Origin: Hyphomicrobiales bacterium
Lineage (GTDB): Bacteria > Pseudomonadota > Alphaproteobacteria > Rhizobiales > Rhizobiaceae
Length of the DNA stretch: 64,000 nucleotides
Direction of reading: 5' to 3'
Assembly: GCA_021775415.1 (NCBI GenBank)
Contig: JAJFHV010000014.1
Coordinates: forward strand, 62,001-126,000
Below, piece after piece: positions 19,182-28,213 of the stretch (the stretch's first letter is position 1; each line of letters begins with the position of its first letter). The notes beneath the pieces are model-generated. The model searched no databases and was not told where the DNA came from. It worked only from the letters and a program-made list of their open reading frames with translations. The position numbers and the translations under genes are program-made.

Positions 19182-19660
19182 GATTTAGCCGCCTTCATTT
19201 CTTCTGCGGTATCCATGACCGCACGGATGATCTTGTCGTAACCTGTGCAACGGCAGAGGTTTCCGGCAAGCCAATATCGAATTTCGGTCTCACTTGGGTC
19301 GGGGTTCTTTTCAAGTAGTGCTTTTGCTGCGACCAGAAAACCTGGAGTACAGATGCCACACTGAAGGGCAGCGTGTTCGAGAAACTTCGATTGTAACGGA
19401 TGCAGGTTTTCACCTTCGGCCATTCCTTCAATTGTCGCAATTTCACAGCCTTGGGCTTCTGCACCCAATGCCAGGCATGAACACACAAGACGGCCATCAA
19501 TTGTAATGCTGCAGGCACCGCAATCGCCCGAGCCACAACCTTCTTTACTGCCGGTTAGTCCCAGTCGGTCGCGTAATACCGTAAGCAGGGTTTCATCAGG
19601 CTCACAGAGAAACTCAACTGCGTCACCGTTTACAGTTGTTGAAACATGAATCTGGCTCAT
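19178..19660 (-). CDS. Molybdenum hydroxylase small subunit, two [2Fe-2S] clusters
   Basis: 160 residues. N-terminal plant-type ferredoxin domain with CGSGDCGACSI plus a later Cys, then an all-helical domain with CGICTPGFL and CRCTGYDKI binding the second cluster. It passes electrons from the Mo centre to FAD. Overlaps both flanking subunit genes by 4 bp, so subunits are made in a fixed ratio. Confidence 0.96.
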   Translation of the reverse strand: MSQIHVSTTVNGDAVEFLCEPDETLLTVLRDRLGLTGSKEGCGSGDCGACSITIDGRLVCSCLALGAEAQGCEIATIEGMAEGENLHPLQSKFLEHAALQCGICTPGFLVAAKALLEKNPDPSETEIRYWLAGNLCRCTGYDKIIRAVMDTAEEMKAAKS

Positions 19661-20520
19661 TTTTTTCCCTTTGCACGATCAGCAGCAATGGTAGCTGCAC
19701 GCTTTGCCAGCACACCAGAAACTTTGGTTCTGAATTCTACTGTACCGCGTTTGTCATTGATTGGAGTTGCAGCAGCCGATGCGGCAGCGGCGAGGTTGTC
19801 GAGCGTTTTGTCGTCAATTTTATTTCCGATCAGGGCCTTTGCCGCTTCTTCAACCAACAGTACCCGGGCAGCGACTGCTCCAAGTGAGACCCGCGCATCA
19901 GTGCACACATCATTTTCGTCAAGCGTCAGGCTAACACCGGCGCCAACAACTGCGATGTCCATCTCTGTACGCGGAATAAACCGCAGGTAAGCATCTGATG
20001 ATCTATCCGGCCGCGCCGGCAGAAATACGGATTCAACAAACTCGCCAGCAGCAAGTGAGGTTTTGCCCGGACCTGTTGCGATCTCGGAGACCGGCACATC
20101 GCGAGAAGCTTTCGGGCCGATAACCCGCGCAACAGCATTCGCGGCAACCAAAGCGGGAACACTGTCAGCCGCAGGGGAGGCGTTACACAAATTGCCAACC
20201 AACGTTGCCCTGCCTTGAACCTGCGTAGAACCGATCAATTCAACACCTTCAACAACACCTGGCCACAGGGCGCAAACACCTGCATGCTCGCCAAGCTCGG
20301 CGCCACTCACGGCTGCGCCGATCCGAAAGCCACCATCTTCTTCGCTAATCTGCTTAAGCAAGGGGATGCGTTTGATATCAACAATCAAATCCGGCTCGAT
20401 CATGTCGCCGCTCATCTGAATAATCAAATCCGTACCGCCAGCAAGAACGCGGGCTACGCCCTTTTCGCCTGCCAACAAAGTGACAGCGGCATCAATGGTT
20501 TCGGGTGCCTCGTATCTCAT
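19657..20520 (-). CDS. Molybdenum hydroxylase medium subunit (FAD)
   Basis: 287 residues of the CO-dehydrogenase flavoprotein C-terminal type. FAD-binding motifs are VLAGGTDLIIQM (near residue 25-36) and ATLVGNLCNASPAAD (~105-119). Located first in the medium-small-large order, each with 4-bp overlaps. ATG at 20520 gives the family N-terminus MRYEAPETIDAAVTLL. Confidence 0.95.
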   Translation of the reverse strand: MRYEAPETIDAAVTLLAGEKGVARVLAGGTDLIIQMSGDMIEPDLIVDIKRIPLLKQISEEDGGFRIGAAVSGAELGEHAGVCALWPGVVEGVELIGSTQVQGRATLVGNLCNASPAADSVPALVAANAVARVIGPKASRDVPVSEIATGPGKTSLAAGEFVESVFLPARPDRSSDAYLRFIPRTEMDIAVVGAGVSLTLDENDVCTDARVSLGAVAARVLLVEEAAKALIGNKIDDKTLDNLAAAASAAATPINDKRGTVEFRTKVSGVLAKRAATIAADRAKGKK

Positions 20521-20579
20521 TAAAAAATCCTATCTGGAGTCCCGGTTGTATCAATCTCGCGGGATGTGTGCAGTGTCAT

Positions 20580-22676
20580 TTAACAGTCTTGTTGGACTTG
20601 GATCAACACATCAATTGCACATACTTCGTCTGATAGAATTAATAGCGGATTGATTTCGATTTCCGCAATTTCCTTGCGCTGTTTTGCGACGTAATTGGCA
20701 AGGTGTTGCAAGGCTTGGACAATCTTTGTTTTGTTGGCAGATGGTTTACCCCGGTAACCGTCCAGCAGTTTGCATATTTTAAGGCACTCCAGGGATTCCA
20801 GAATGGCGTAATCACTTGCAGGTAGCAGAATGGTATTTGCGTCTTCAACCAACTCAACCAGTGTACCGCCACTCGCCAATGTCATTGCAAGCCCGAATTG
20901 CGGGTCCGAGCGGATGTTGACCATCAGTTCCGCAACAACATCGTCGATCATCGGTTCAATCAGATATTTATCCGTGACCGCATCTTTGTCGTAATCCATT
21001 ACATTGCGATGCATTTCATCAATTGCCTGAGTAACCGCTTCGCTGGAGAGCAGGTTTAACCGGACTGCCCCTGCCTCGGATTTGTGGGGAAGATTTGCAC
21101 TCACCATTTTAAGTGAAAGTGGGTAACCGATTTCATCTGCCGTCAGTGCAGCGTTGTCGCGATCAATCACCCTGCCATCGGGTATTGGCAATCCGGCTGA
21201 CTTCAGTATTTCCTTGCCGCTCGCTTCATCCAACACGGTCAATTTCTCATGCACTGCAGTGGTAACCAACGCCTCAGGTTTGTCATTCAGTATTTTGGCT
21301 CGGCGTTCTCCGTACCAGACGGCTGCTCGAATCGCCTCGAGTGCCTCGTGGATTCCTTGTGAAGGTGTCACCCCCTTACCCACCAAATAGGTGCGCGCTT
21401 CTTCATCCAGGTTTTCCGGCAGTGTTGAACATACCGCGGCTGGCAGTTTGGCATCCCTGGTTGCCTTCACGAATGATTTTGAATCATTGAAATAACACCA
21501 TCTTGATTCATCCAGCCCCGGCAAGGGGTAGTCCTGCAATATGATTGCCGCGTCGTAACCATCACCACAAGCGGTCTCGAATACTGGTGGAACTTTTTCA
21601 GGATCGCCCCAAATGGGCGTCGTGTAATCAAGTGGATTGGATACCGTTGCGATATCAGGCAACAATTCTGTCAATTTCATTGTCGTAGATTCTCGTGGTT
21701 GCGGAAATTCGAGGCCTATCTTTTCTCCATGATCCGCAAGCATCGTTGCGCCACCACCGGAGCAGGTAAAGCCGATCACGCGATTGCCCTTTGGAATGCC
21801 GGAAACGCAAATAAATTTAAGTGTTTCAAGCATCTGTGCCGGATTGGTGACCCGAATGATCCCCAATCGCTCAAACAAGGCCTGGTAGAGATCATCGGAA
21901 CCGGAAAGTGAGCCGGTATGGCTCACTGTCAGGGATTGACCAACCTTGGAAGAACCGGTCTTTAGGGCAACAATTGGTTTGCCCAGACTTAGCGCCTTTA
22001 ACGCGACCTCACAAAAACGCTGAACATCGCGCAGGCCTTCAATGTGAATGCCAATGGCGCGCACTTCTTTCTGTTCGCATAGAACATCAACAAAGTCCTC
22101 AAGCTGCAGGACGGCCTGATTGCCGGCAGAAATCATGTGGGTGAGGGGCAGGGAACGTTGGCTCATGGTCAAATCTGAAGACAACATGCCGCTTTGGGTG
22201 ATTATTGCGGCCCCAAAACCCGGGCATGAACCTCCGTGGGCAAACGGCCACAGCGCTACGTGATCCAGATAATTGATCATGCCGTAGCAATTGGGTCCGA
22301 TGAGCGCGAGGTCTCCAGCAGCTTTGATGAGAGCCTGCTGTGCCGCTTCTCCGTTTTCACCCGCTTCACCAAATCCTGCCGTATAACAGACAACTCCGCC
22401 GGCTCCAGTGCTTTTCAGTTGGCCTATCACATCAATTGCGCTGGCGCCTGGAATGGCCAGAAATGAACCGTCCGGTCGCTCCGGAAGTTCTGTGACGTCT
22501 GAATAGCATCGGAAACCACCGAGCGTTTCGCGTTTTGGATTTACAGGCCAGATCGCACCGGAATAACCGGATCTCTTCAACTCGTTGATCACGACTTCCG
22601 CATCGCGACCACCAATAATTGCAACGTGTTTCGGTTTCAACAGGCGCCGCAGATTCTGCCTTTGACCGGGTGTCAT
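20580..22676 (-). CDS. ADP-forming acyl-CoA synthetase (acetate-CoA ligase family)
   Basis: 698 residues containing fused alpha and beta parts of the NDP-forming acyl-CoA synthetase superfamily: an N-terminal CoA-binding Rossmann domain (LKPKHVAIIGGRDAEVV... GPNCYGMINYLD), a flavodoxin-like ligase-CoA domain with IGFTCSGGGATMLADHGE, and a C-terminal ATP-grasp domain (YPLSLKMVSANLPHKSEAGAV, EINPLLIL). It activates a carboxylic acid with CoA at the cost of ATP to ADP. Placed before CaiD-, carnitine dehydrogenase- and BKACE-like genes, it may replace the AMP-forming CaiC as betaine:CoA ligase. That substrate is inferred. Confidence 0.9.
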   Translation of the reverse strand: MTPGQRQNLRRLLKPKHVAIIGGRDAEVVINELKRSGYSGAIWPVNPKRETLGGFRCYSDVTELPERPDGSFLAIPGASAIDVIGQLKSTGAGGVVCYTAGFGEAGENGEAAQQALIKAAGDLALIGPNCYGMINYLDHVALWPFAHGGSCPGFGAAIITQSGMLSSDLTMSQRSLPLTHMISAGNQAVLQLEDFVDVLCEQKEVRAIGIHIEGLRDVQRFCEVALKALSLGKPIVALKTGSSKVGQSLTVSHTGSLSGSDDLYQALFERLGIIRVTNPAQMLETLKFICVSGIPKGNRVIGFTCSGGGATMLADHGEKIGLEFPQPRESTTMKLTELLPDIATVSNPLDYTTPIWGDPEKVPPVFETACGDGYDAAIILQDYPLPGLDESRWCYFNDSKSFVKATRDAKLPAAVCSTLPENLDEEARTYLVGKGVTPSQGIHEALEAIRAAVWYGERRAKILNDKPEALVTTAVHEKLTVLDEASGKEILKSAGLPIPDGRVIDRDNAALTADEIGYPLSLKMVSANLPHKSEAGAVRLNLLSSEAVTQAIDEMHRNVMDYDKDAVTDKYLIEPMIDDVVAELMVNIRSDPQFGLAMTLASGGTLVELVEDANTILLPASDYAILESLECLKICKLLDGYRGKPSANKTKIVQALQHLANYVAKQRKEIAEIEINPLLILSDEVCAIDVLIQVQQDC

Positions 22677-22685
22677 GCTGGTCCT

Positions 22686-23573
22686 CTACTGTGTGCCTCT
22701 CAAGTGCAGTTTCTTGCGTGCCTCTGCTGGCGTAAGAACCTTAGCCCCAAGTCGCTCGATGATCTCAACGGCCCGTTCAACCAGTTGACCATTGGAAGCA
22801 AGGACACCACGATCCAGATAGATGTTGTCCTCCAGTCCAACCCGTACATTTCCGCCCATGACAACGGCAGCGGCTGCCATCGGCATTTGCATTCGGGAAA
22901 TGCCAAACCCTGCCCAGCTGGCATTTGTCGGCAATTCATCTTTCATGACTTTCATGGTGTCGACACTTTGGTCCGCTCCCCAGGGAATGCCAAGGCAAAT
23001 CTGAAACATTGGCGGTTCTGCAATCAATCCTTCCGCAATCATCTGTTTGGCGAAGCGGATATGGCCCAGTTCAAAGACTTCGAGTTCCGGCTTTACACCC
23101 CATTCCTTCGTCAACCCGGCCATTTTGCGCAGCGTGGGGGGAGTGGAGATGTAAATTTCATCACCATCGCCAAAATTCAAAGTGCCACAATCAAGGCTGC
23201 AGATTTCCGGTAGCAGACCTTGCACGTGAGCAAGGCGCTCAATCGGGCCGATCATGTCGGTTCCGGGGCCGGGCATTGCAGGGTTATCTTTGTCCGGCAC
23301 CCAGTCGCCGCCCATACCCGCGGTAAGATTGATAATGACGTCGGTATCGCTGTCACGGATCCGGTCAACAACTTCCTTGAAGAGTTCCGGATCGCGTGAT
23401 CCTTTCCCGGTTTCTGGATCACGAACATGGCAATGGGCAATGGCAGCACCTGCTTTGGCAGATTCGATTGCAGCTTCCGCCACCTGCTTTGGTGTTACAG
23501 GAACGCCTGGATGGCGTTCGGTTGTAGCCCCAGCACCTGTGACCGCACAGGTCACGACAACTTCATAGTTCAC
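22686..23573 (-). CDS. BKACE family beta-keto acid cleavage enzyme (dehydrocarnitine cleavage likely)
   Basis: 295 residues of the 3-keto-5-aminohexanoate cleavage family (DUF849), zinc-dependent enzymes that condense a beta-keto acid with acetyl-CoA and split it to acetoacetate and a new acyl-CoA. The zinc motif [15 protein letters not shown] is at about residues 44-58, the strand [10 protein letters not shown] follows, and ELGHIRFA and [11 protein letters not shown] complete the site. The direct neighbour is a carnitine 3-dehydrogenase gene, and BKACE members in that setting cleave 3-dehydrocarnitine to betainyl-CoA and acetoacetate. I infer that role here. Confidence 0.9.
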   Translation of the reverse strand: MNYEVVVTCAVTGAGATTERHPGVPVTPKQVAEAAIESAKAGAAIAHCHVRDPETGKGSRDPELFKEVVDRIRDSDTDVIINLTAGMGGDWVPDKDNPAMPGPGTDMIGPIERLAHVQGLLPEICSLDCGTLNFGDGDEIYISTPPTLRKMAGLTKEWGVKPELEVFELGHIRFAKQMIAEGLIAEPPMFQICLGIPWGADQSVDTMKVMKDELPTNASWAGFGISRMQMPMAAAAVVMGGNVRVGLEDNIYLDRGVLASNGQLVERAVEIIERLGAKVLTPAEARKKLHLRGTQ

Positions 23574-23659
23574 GGGTCAAATCCTCCTGTTTGCCATTTT
23601 TCTAATGGCCAAATTATTGTATTATTGTCGATTTTTCGACAAAGGTATGAACCTTGTAT

Positions 23660-24616
23660 TCAGGCAGTTGTAGTGCGGGCAGCACGTGTACCTTTTAAAA
23701 CCGCCACAATGCCTCGGTCGCGCTCCGCAGCCAGATCGGTGAAGTGGCGGCTTCCCGCAATTTCATTGCAGCCATCAACCATTCTATCGCGGAGTTCTTT
23801 CGTAAGTTCTGGTGCCTCAAGTCGGGTCCACGGCAATTTGAGCGCGGGGCCAAACTGGTCAAGGTTTGTTGCCATCCCACCTTCGCCACAAGCAATGTGG
23901 AAAGCCATGCACTGGCCAAACATCGCCATGCGTGGAGCAGGGCCATTTATCAACGCTGTGTCGATCTGTTCCGCAGTTGCTTCACCATTGGCAACCATGT
24001 GCAATGCTTCGCGCCACAGCGCTTCTTGAAGCCTTGTGGCGACAAAGCCGGGGATTTCCTTGTTCATAACCAGTGGTGCCTTGCCTGCAATTTCATAAAA
24101 CGCATCGGCCCATTGCACGGCTTCCGGCGAGCTTTTTTTGCCTCCAACAATTTCTACCAACGGTAACAGGTAGGGCGGGTTAAATGGATGGCCGACAACG
24201 GTACGTTCTGAAGCGGAGCAGCGCTGTTGTATCTCTGTCATAGTCAACCCGGACGTCGAGGATGAAATCACCACATTGTCCGGAACCAATTCGGCTAGCT
24301 GTTCATACAACGCCTGCTTCAACTCCAGAATTTCCGGTGCGCTTTCCTGGATGAAGTGGGTATCTTTGACAGCTTCGGCCAGATCAGTTGTGATTGTCAG
24401 ACGATTACGTGATGCACCATCTGCCAGACCTAATTCTTCCAGACTGATCCATGCGGTGTCGATGATGTCACGAAACGAATCTTCCTCATTTTCGTCATGC
24501 AGATAGCTGATCACGTCATAACCACGCGCAAGAAAATGTGCGGTCCAACCGCCGCCAATCGGTCCGCCGCCAATACTGGTAATCCGGGACACTTTTGAGG
24601 GTTCAATAAGGTTCAT
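23660..24616 (-). CDS. lcdH: L-carnitine 3-dehydrogenase
   Basis: 318 residues of the 3-hydroxyacyl-CoA dehydrogenase superfamily. The NAD-binding loop reads IGGGPIGGGWTAHFLARGYDV, then SSTSGLTMTEIQQ, the conserved VVGHPFNPPYLLPLVEIVGG and the helical C-terminal domain. The 320-residue length and this HPFNP context fit carnitine dehydrogenases, which oxidise L-carnitine to 3-dehydrocarnitine. The next gene downstream (BKACE) would use that product. It starts 2 bp after the upstream CaiD-like gene. Confidence 0.82.
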   Translation of the reverse strand: MNLIEPSKVSRITSIGGGPIGGGWTAHFLARGYDVISYLHDENEEDSFRDIIDTAWISLEELGLADGASRNRLTITTDLAEAVKDTHFIQESAPEILELKQALYEQLAELVPDNVVISSSTSGLTMTEIQQRCSASERTVVGHPFNPPYLLPLVEIVGGKKSSPEAVQWADAFYEIAGKAPLVMNKEIPGFVATRLQEALWREALHMVANGEATAEQIDTALINGPAPRMAMFGQCMAFHIACGEGGMATNLDQFGPALKLPWTRLEAPELTKELRDRMVDGCNEIAGSRHFTDLAAERDRGIVAVLKGTRAARTTTA

Positions 24617-24618
24617 GA

Positions 24619-25422
24619 TTATTTGCCTTTAAATACCGGTGCGCGTTTTTCGACAAAAGCCTGCACACCTTCTTTTGCATCTTCAGATTTCAGCATCGCG
24701 CGATATGTGGGTAGATCCCCGGTGCGCATAGTCGCAAATGCATTTTCAAGCGGAACGCACTCAATTGATCGAAGCAACTCCTTGACGGTTTGTAGCGCCA
24801 GGGGAGCCGATTGTGCCAGTTGATCAGCCCAGACGCGCGCTTCGCTCATTAAATCGTCATACGGAACGATTTTGTTGATCAGTCCGTAGCGTGCGGCGTC
24901 TTCCGCAGTCATGCGCCGTCCCAGCAAAAACATTTCCATTGCGATGTTGTGGGGAATGCGGCGGGGAAGGCGCTGAATGGCGCCGGCATCCGGCACCATG
25001 CCAAGCGGCATTTCAGGGAGTCCGAACTCCACATGATCTGCTGCAATCAACAGATCACAGCCAAGTGCGAGTTCAAATCCGCCACCAATCACCAATCCGT
25101 TGAGTGCTGCGATAACCGGTTTGTTCAAATTCCAATTCTCGGTCAGACCAGCAAATCCACCATCGCCATAATCAGCAGTTTCCCACCAGTTATCGAGTTG
25201 GGTTTCACCAGAATTCAATGCTTTCAAATCCCATCCAGCTGAAAATATCTTGCTTCCCTCTGCCGTCAGGATACCAACACGAAGTTCCGGATCATCGCGT
25301 AATTCTGCAAATGCCGCACCAAGCTGCTGGCTCATTTCGATGTCAATTGCATTGACTTTTGGCTTGTTCAGTTTGACTTCAAGCACGTGCCCGTTTCGGG
25401 TAACTTCTACAGATTTGGTCAA
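24619..25422 (-). CDS. caiD: Crotonobetainyl-CoA hydratase (CaiD-like enoyl-CoA hydratase)
   Basis: 267 residues of the crotonase fold, closely similar along its length to E. coli CaiD: SVEVTRNGHVLEVKLNKPK start, FSAGWDLKAL oxyanion loop, GGFAGLTENWNLNKPVIAAL, GGGFELALGCDLLIAA, GLPEMPLGMVPDAG. CaiD hydrates crotonobetainyl-CoA to carnitinyl-CoA. I chose TTG 25422, giving MTKSVEV, because GGAG lies 6-7 bp before it; an upstream ATG at 25443 lacks such a site. It is the first gene of the proposed ten-gene minus-strand operon that ends at 15598. Confidence 0.82.
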   Translation of the reverse strand: MTKSVEVTRNGHVLEVKLNKPKVNAIDIEMSQQLGAAFAELRDDPELRVGILTAEGSKIFSAGWDLKALNSGETQLDNWWETADYGDGGFAGLTENWNLNKPVIAALNGLVIGGGFELALGCDLLIAADHVEFGLPEMPLGMVPDAGAIQRLPRRIPHNIAMEMFLLGRRMTAEDAARYGLINKIVPYDDLMSEARVWADQLAQSAPLALQTVKELLRSIECVPLENAFATMRTGDLPTYRAMLKSEDAKEGVQAFVEKRAPVFKGK

Positions 25423-25518
25423 GGGGCTTCTCCAGCGCTTCAAACTCCGGGATATTACGGTTCAAGGTTCCAGAAATTTGAGATTTTTCGACCGTCTCCG
25501 CCGGTAAACGACAGGTAG

Positions 25519-25851
25519 TTAGCGTTTTTTCGACGAGTCTGAGGAAGAATCCTGGCCCGTTTTGGCCCAGATAAAATAGATGTTTCGCGAGTATATAAAA
25601 AGCCCGATGCCCTGACCCAGAATGAATACGGGATCCATTCGGTGAATAGCGTAGATAAACAGCATCAGACCGCCGCAGAACGAAAAATACCAGAAAGCCT
25701 CCGGTACAATGCTCGCCCGTGCCCGTTCACTTGCAATCCACTGAATAATGAATCGCATTGAAAACATCAGTTGTGCTCCAAAACCTACTGCAAGCCAAAG
25801 GAGTTCACCGGTCGAAGTGGATAGCCACCATTCATTGAGTGCTGAAATCAT
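25519..25851 (-). CDS. LAB_N (lipid A biosynthesis N-terminal) domain membrane protein
   Basis: 110 residues with three membrane helices. It carries the LAB_N signature: GFGAQLMFSMRFIIQWIASERARAS followed by VPEAFWYFSFCGG. The family has an SMR/EamA-like half-transporter form and is found beside prenyl-phosphate sugar synthases. It follows the GT2 gene by 9 bp, so a role in lipid A or other envelope sugar modification is likely. Confidence 0.88.
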   Translation of the reverse strand: MISALNEWWLSTSTGELLWLAVGFGAQLMFSMRFIIQWIASERARASIVPEAFWYFSFCGGLMLFIYAIHRMDPVFILGQGIGLFIYSRNIYFIWAKTGQDSSSDSSKKR

Positions 25852-25860
25852 GCGGGGGAT

Positions 25861-26577
25861 TTACTCTTCTGTTACCTCGGGCGCAACCGTTCTCTTTCGA
25901 AGCCACCGAACACCGAACAAATCATACAGGCCCCAAATTGCCCGCGAAAAATTATTGTACTTCGATTGTCCGGCTATACGGGGGCGATCATTTACGGGTC
26001 GAAATTCGGTTTGGTATCCGTAAGTTTGAAAAAAGGCAGGCAGGTAGCGGTGATAACCGGTGAAGAACGGAATGCGAAGGGCAGCTGCGCGCCAGTATAC
26101 TTTGGTACCGCAGCCCGTGTCCGGGCAATTGTCTTTCAAAACGAAGTCACGGATTGCATTGGCGGCCCGCGACGCAAGGCGCTTGGAACCGGTATCACGG
26201 CGTTTGGTGCGGATGCCGCCCACGAGAGCCGGGCCATCACCGCTGGGTGCGCCCAAAACTTTCAGTAGATTTACGATGTCGGCGGGGTCATTTTGGCCAT
26301 CACCATCCAGTTGGGCAATCACATCGAACTTTGCAGCCAGAATGCCGCTGCGCATTGCTGCACTTTGGCCCGCATTGGTAACATGTTTTAGCAATCGAAG
26401 GTTGGGATGTTTCTTTTTGAGACCGATAACCTCTTTTGCGGTTTTGTCGGTGGAGCAGTCATCAACAACCAGCAATTCACCCAACTTGCCAGCCGGGATA
26501 ACCGAGTAACATTCCTCTATCAGGCGACCAATATTGCCTTCTTCATTGCAGGCCGGAATGACCAGGGAGATTTTCAT
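25861..26577 (-). CDS. Family 2 glycosyltransferase (polyprenyl-phosphate sugar synthase type)
   Basis: 238 residues from ATG 26577 (MKISLVIPACNEEGNI), the typical GT2 N-terminus. LVVDDCSTDKT binds nucleotide and AQLDGDGQNDP is the metal-binding DxD region. Similar to dolichyl/polyprenyl-phosphate glycosyltransferases such as ArnC and RgtE, it would load a sugar onto a prenyl carrier. Upstream in-frame codons to 26745 extend into the divergent promoter and were left out. It pairs with LAB_N and, divergently, with a GT39 transferase that uses such carriers. Confidence 0.9.
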   Translation of the reverse strand: MKISLVIPACNEEGNIGRLIEECYSVIPAGKLGELLVVDDCSTDKTAKEVIGLKKKHPNLRLLKHVTNAGQSAAMRSGILAAKFDVIAQLDGDGQNDPADIVNLLKVLGAPSGDGPALVGGIRTKRRDTGSKRLASRAANAIRDFVLKDNCPDTGCGTKVYWRAAALRIPFFTGYHRYLPAFFQTYGYQTEFRPVNDRPRIAGQSKYNNFSRAIWGLYDLFGVRWLRKRTVAPEVTEE

Positions 26578-26664
26578 TGCAATTGATGACCTAGCTTGAC
26601 TTGAGGCGGCGTTGATCTCATACACGCGCCGAATTGGCAAGCGGATAACCTTCCTTTTTGCAGT

Positions 26665-28182
26665 ATGTTTGGCTGGTCGATTTTCGCGAAAGCAGTGTGC
26701 TCCTTGATGATCAAATATCCCGACGAAAACCAAGTGCCGGTTCATCTGGCGTCATTCCTGGCGCTGATCCTTGCGTTTCGGGTGATTTCGCTGTGGTTCA
26801 ACAATTCGGAACTGTTTTTTGACGAAGCGCAGTATTGGTTTTGGGCACAGGAACCGGCGTTCGGATATTTTTCCAAACCCCCAATGCTGGCCTGGATAAT
26901 AAGCCTTACAACTTCAATGTGCGGTTCTGACAGCTCGTTTTGTACTCGCCTTGCTTCGCCACTCCTGCATACCGTAACAGCATTCTTTATTTATTTGAGC
27001 GCAGCGTCGCTGTTTGACAGACGAACTGGCTTTTGGGCGGCGCTGGCTTTTGTAACTCTGCCAGGAATATCCCTGTCGGCAACAATTGCCTCAACCGATG
27101 TGCCGTTGTTGATGTTTTGGAGCATCGCGCTTTACGCCTATGTGCGTCTCGTAAACAGCACTGGATTGGGGTGGGCGTTGCTGCTTGGATTAGCGCTTGG
27201 GGTCGGGCTGTTGTCGAAATATGCGATGGCATATTTTGTCGGCTGTGCAATTATCCATGCATTGATCGAGCGAAGCAGGGATCATCCGCTACTCACTTAT
27301 CGGTTCTGGCTTGCTTTCGTGATTGGGCTCATGATTTTATCACCAAACATCTGGTGGAACTTCCAAAACAGTTTTGTCACAGCTGCGCATACAGGCGAAA
27401 ACATTGGCTGGTCCGGGTTTCAGCTAAACTATACCGGCGCACTGGAGTTCTTTGGATCGCAATTTGGTGTTTTTGGACCAATTTTGTTTGGCATCTTTTT
27501 GGCAACAATCTTTAGAATGTCAAAGGACAGCATATCACCGGCTCACCGGTTGCTGCTGGCATTTTCATTGCCAATTATACTGACAATCTTGTTCCAGGCT
27601 CTGATGAGCAAGGCCTATGCAAATTGGGCCGCCGCCGCCTATGTGGCAGCAACCATTTTGGTGGTGGAAATCCTTGTAAACCGGATACCGGGCATCTGGT
27701 TGAAGGTTTCGTTCTGGTTGCGTGGCATAGTGTTCGCGGCAATTTCCGTTGCCGTATGTTTTGCGGGGCCTGGTCAACTGGTGCTCCCTAAAGGGATACA
27801 ACCCTTCCTTCGCACACAAGGGGGTAGTGAAATTGCAACGCATGTTGCAGCAATGCTGGATGAAGGTGAATACAGCGCCTTGGTAACGACAGATCGAAAA
27901 CTATCTGCGCTGCTGAATTACTATTTGCGAAATCGCGTTGAACCAATTCATGCATGGCGCTCGTCAGCCATCCCGCACGACCACTATCAACTGGTCGCCG
28001 CCTATCAAGATGCTCCAAGCGGTCCAGTGCTTCTGGTTACCCGTCAGCCAAACCAGGCTGCAATCTTGTCCAAATTTTCGGAAAACCAAGCGCTGGGTGA
28101 ACGCAATATTGCGGCTGGTGAAATCAAATCGGTTTTCTTTTTTCGTTTGGACAAGTATCAGGGCGGTAGCGTTGCCGAATAA
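26665..28182 (+). CDS. GT39/ArnT-like membrane glycosyltransferase
   Basis: About 505 residues with roughly 11 membrane helices and the GT39/GT83 acidic loop SELFFDEAQYWFW near residue 50. GYFSKPPMLAW is the conserved following motif. These enzymes transfer a sugar from a polyprenyl phosphate to lipid A or glycans on the periplasmic side. The start is uncertain: ATG 26665 or ATG 26707 (MIKYPDENQ), neither with a strong ribosome-binding site. It is divergent from the GT2/LAB_N pair and 31 bp upstream of a PAP2 phosphatase. Confidence 0.88.
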   Translation: MFGWSIFAKAVCSLMIKYPDENQVPVHLASFLALILAFRVISLWFNNSELFFDEAQYWFWAQEPAFGYFSKPPMLAWIISLTTSMCGSDSSFCTRLASPLLHTVTAFFIYLSAASLFDRRTGFWAALAFVTLPGISLSATIASTDVPLLMFWSIALYAYVRLVNSTGLGWALLLGLALGVGLLSKYAMAYFVGCAIIHALIERSRDHPLLTYRFWLAFVIGLMILSPNIWWNFQNSFVTAAHTGENIGWSGFQLNYTGALEFFGSQFGVFGPILFGIFLATIFRMSKDSISPAHRLLLAFSLPIILTILFQALMSKAYANWAAAAYVAATILVVEILVNRIPGIWLKVSFWLRGIVFAAISVAVCFAGPGQLVLPKGIQPFLRTQGGSEIATHVAAMLDEGEYSALVTTDRKLSALLNYYLRNRVEPIHAWRSSAIPHDHYQLVAAYQDAPSGPVLLVTRQPNQAAILSKFSENQALGERNIAAGEIKSVFFFRLDKYQGGSVAE

Positions 28183-28213
28183 AAATCCAATACGGAAATA
28201 CTGAATTTCACCA

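Noticed and set aside
16929-20520. Form I aerobic CO dehydrogenase (coxMSL)
   Set aside because: Order medium-small-large fits, but the large subunit has AYRAPG in the active-site loop and not AYxCSFR, so I call only a xanthine dehydrogenase-family hydroxylase.
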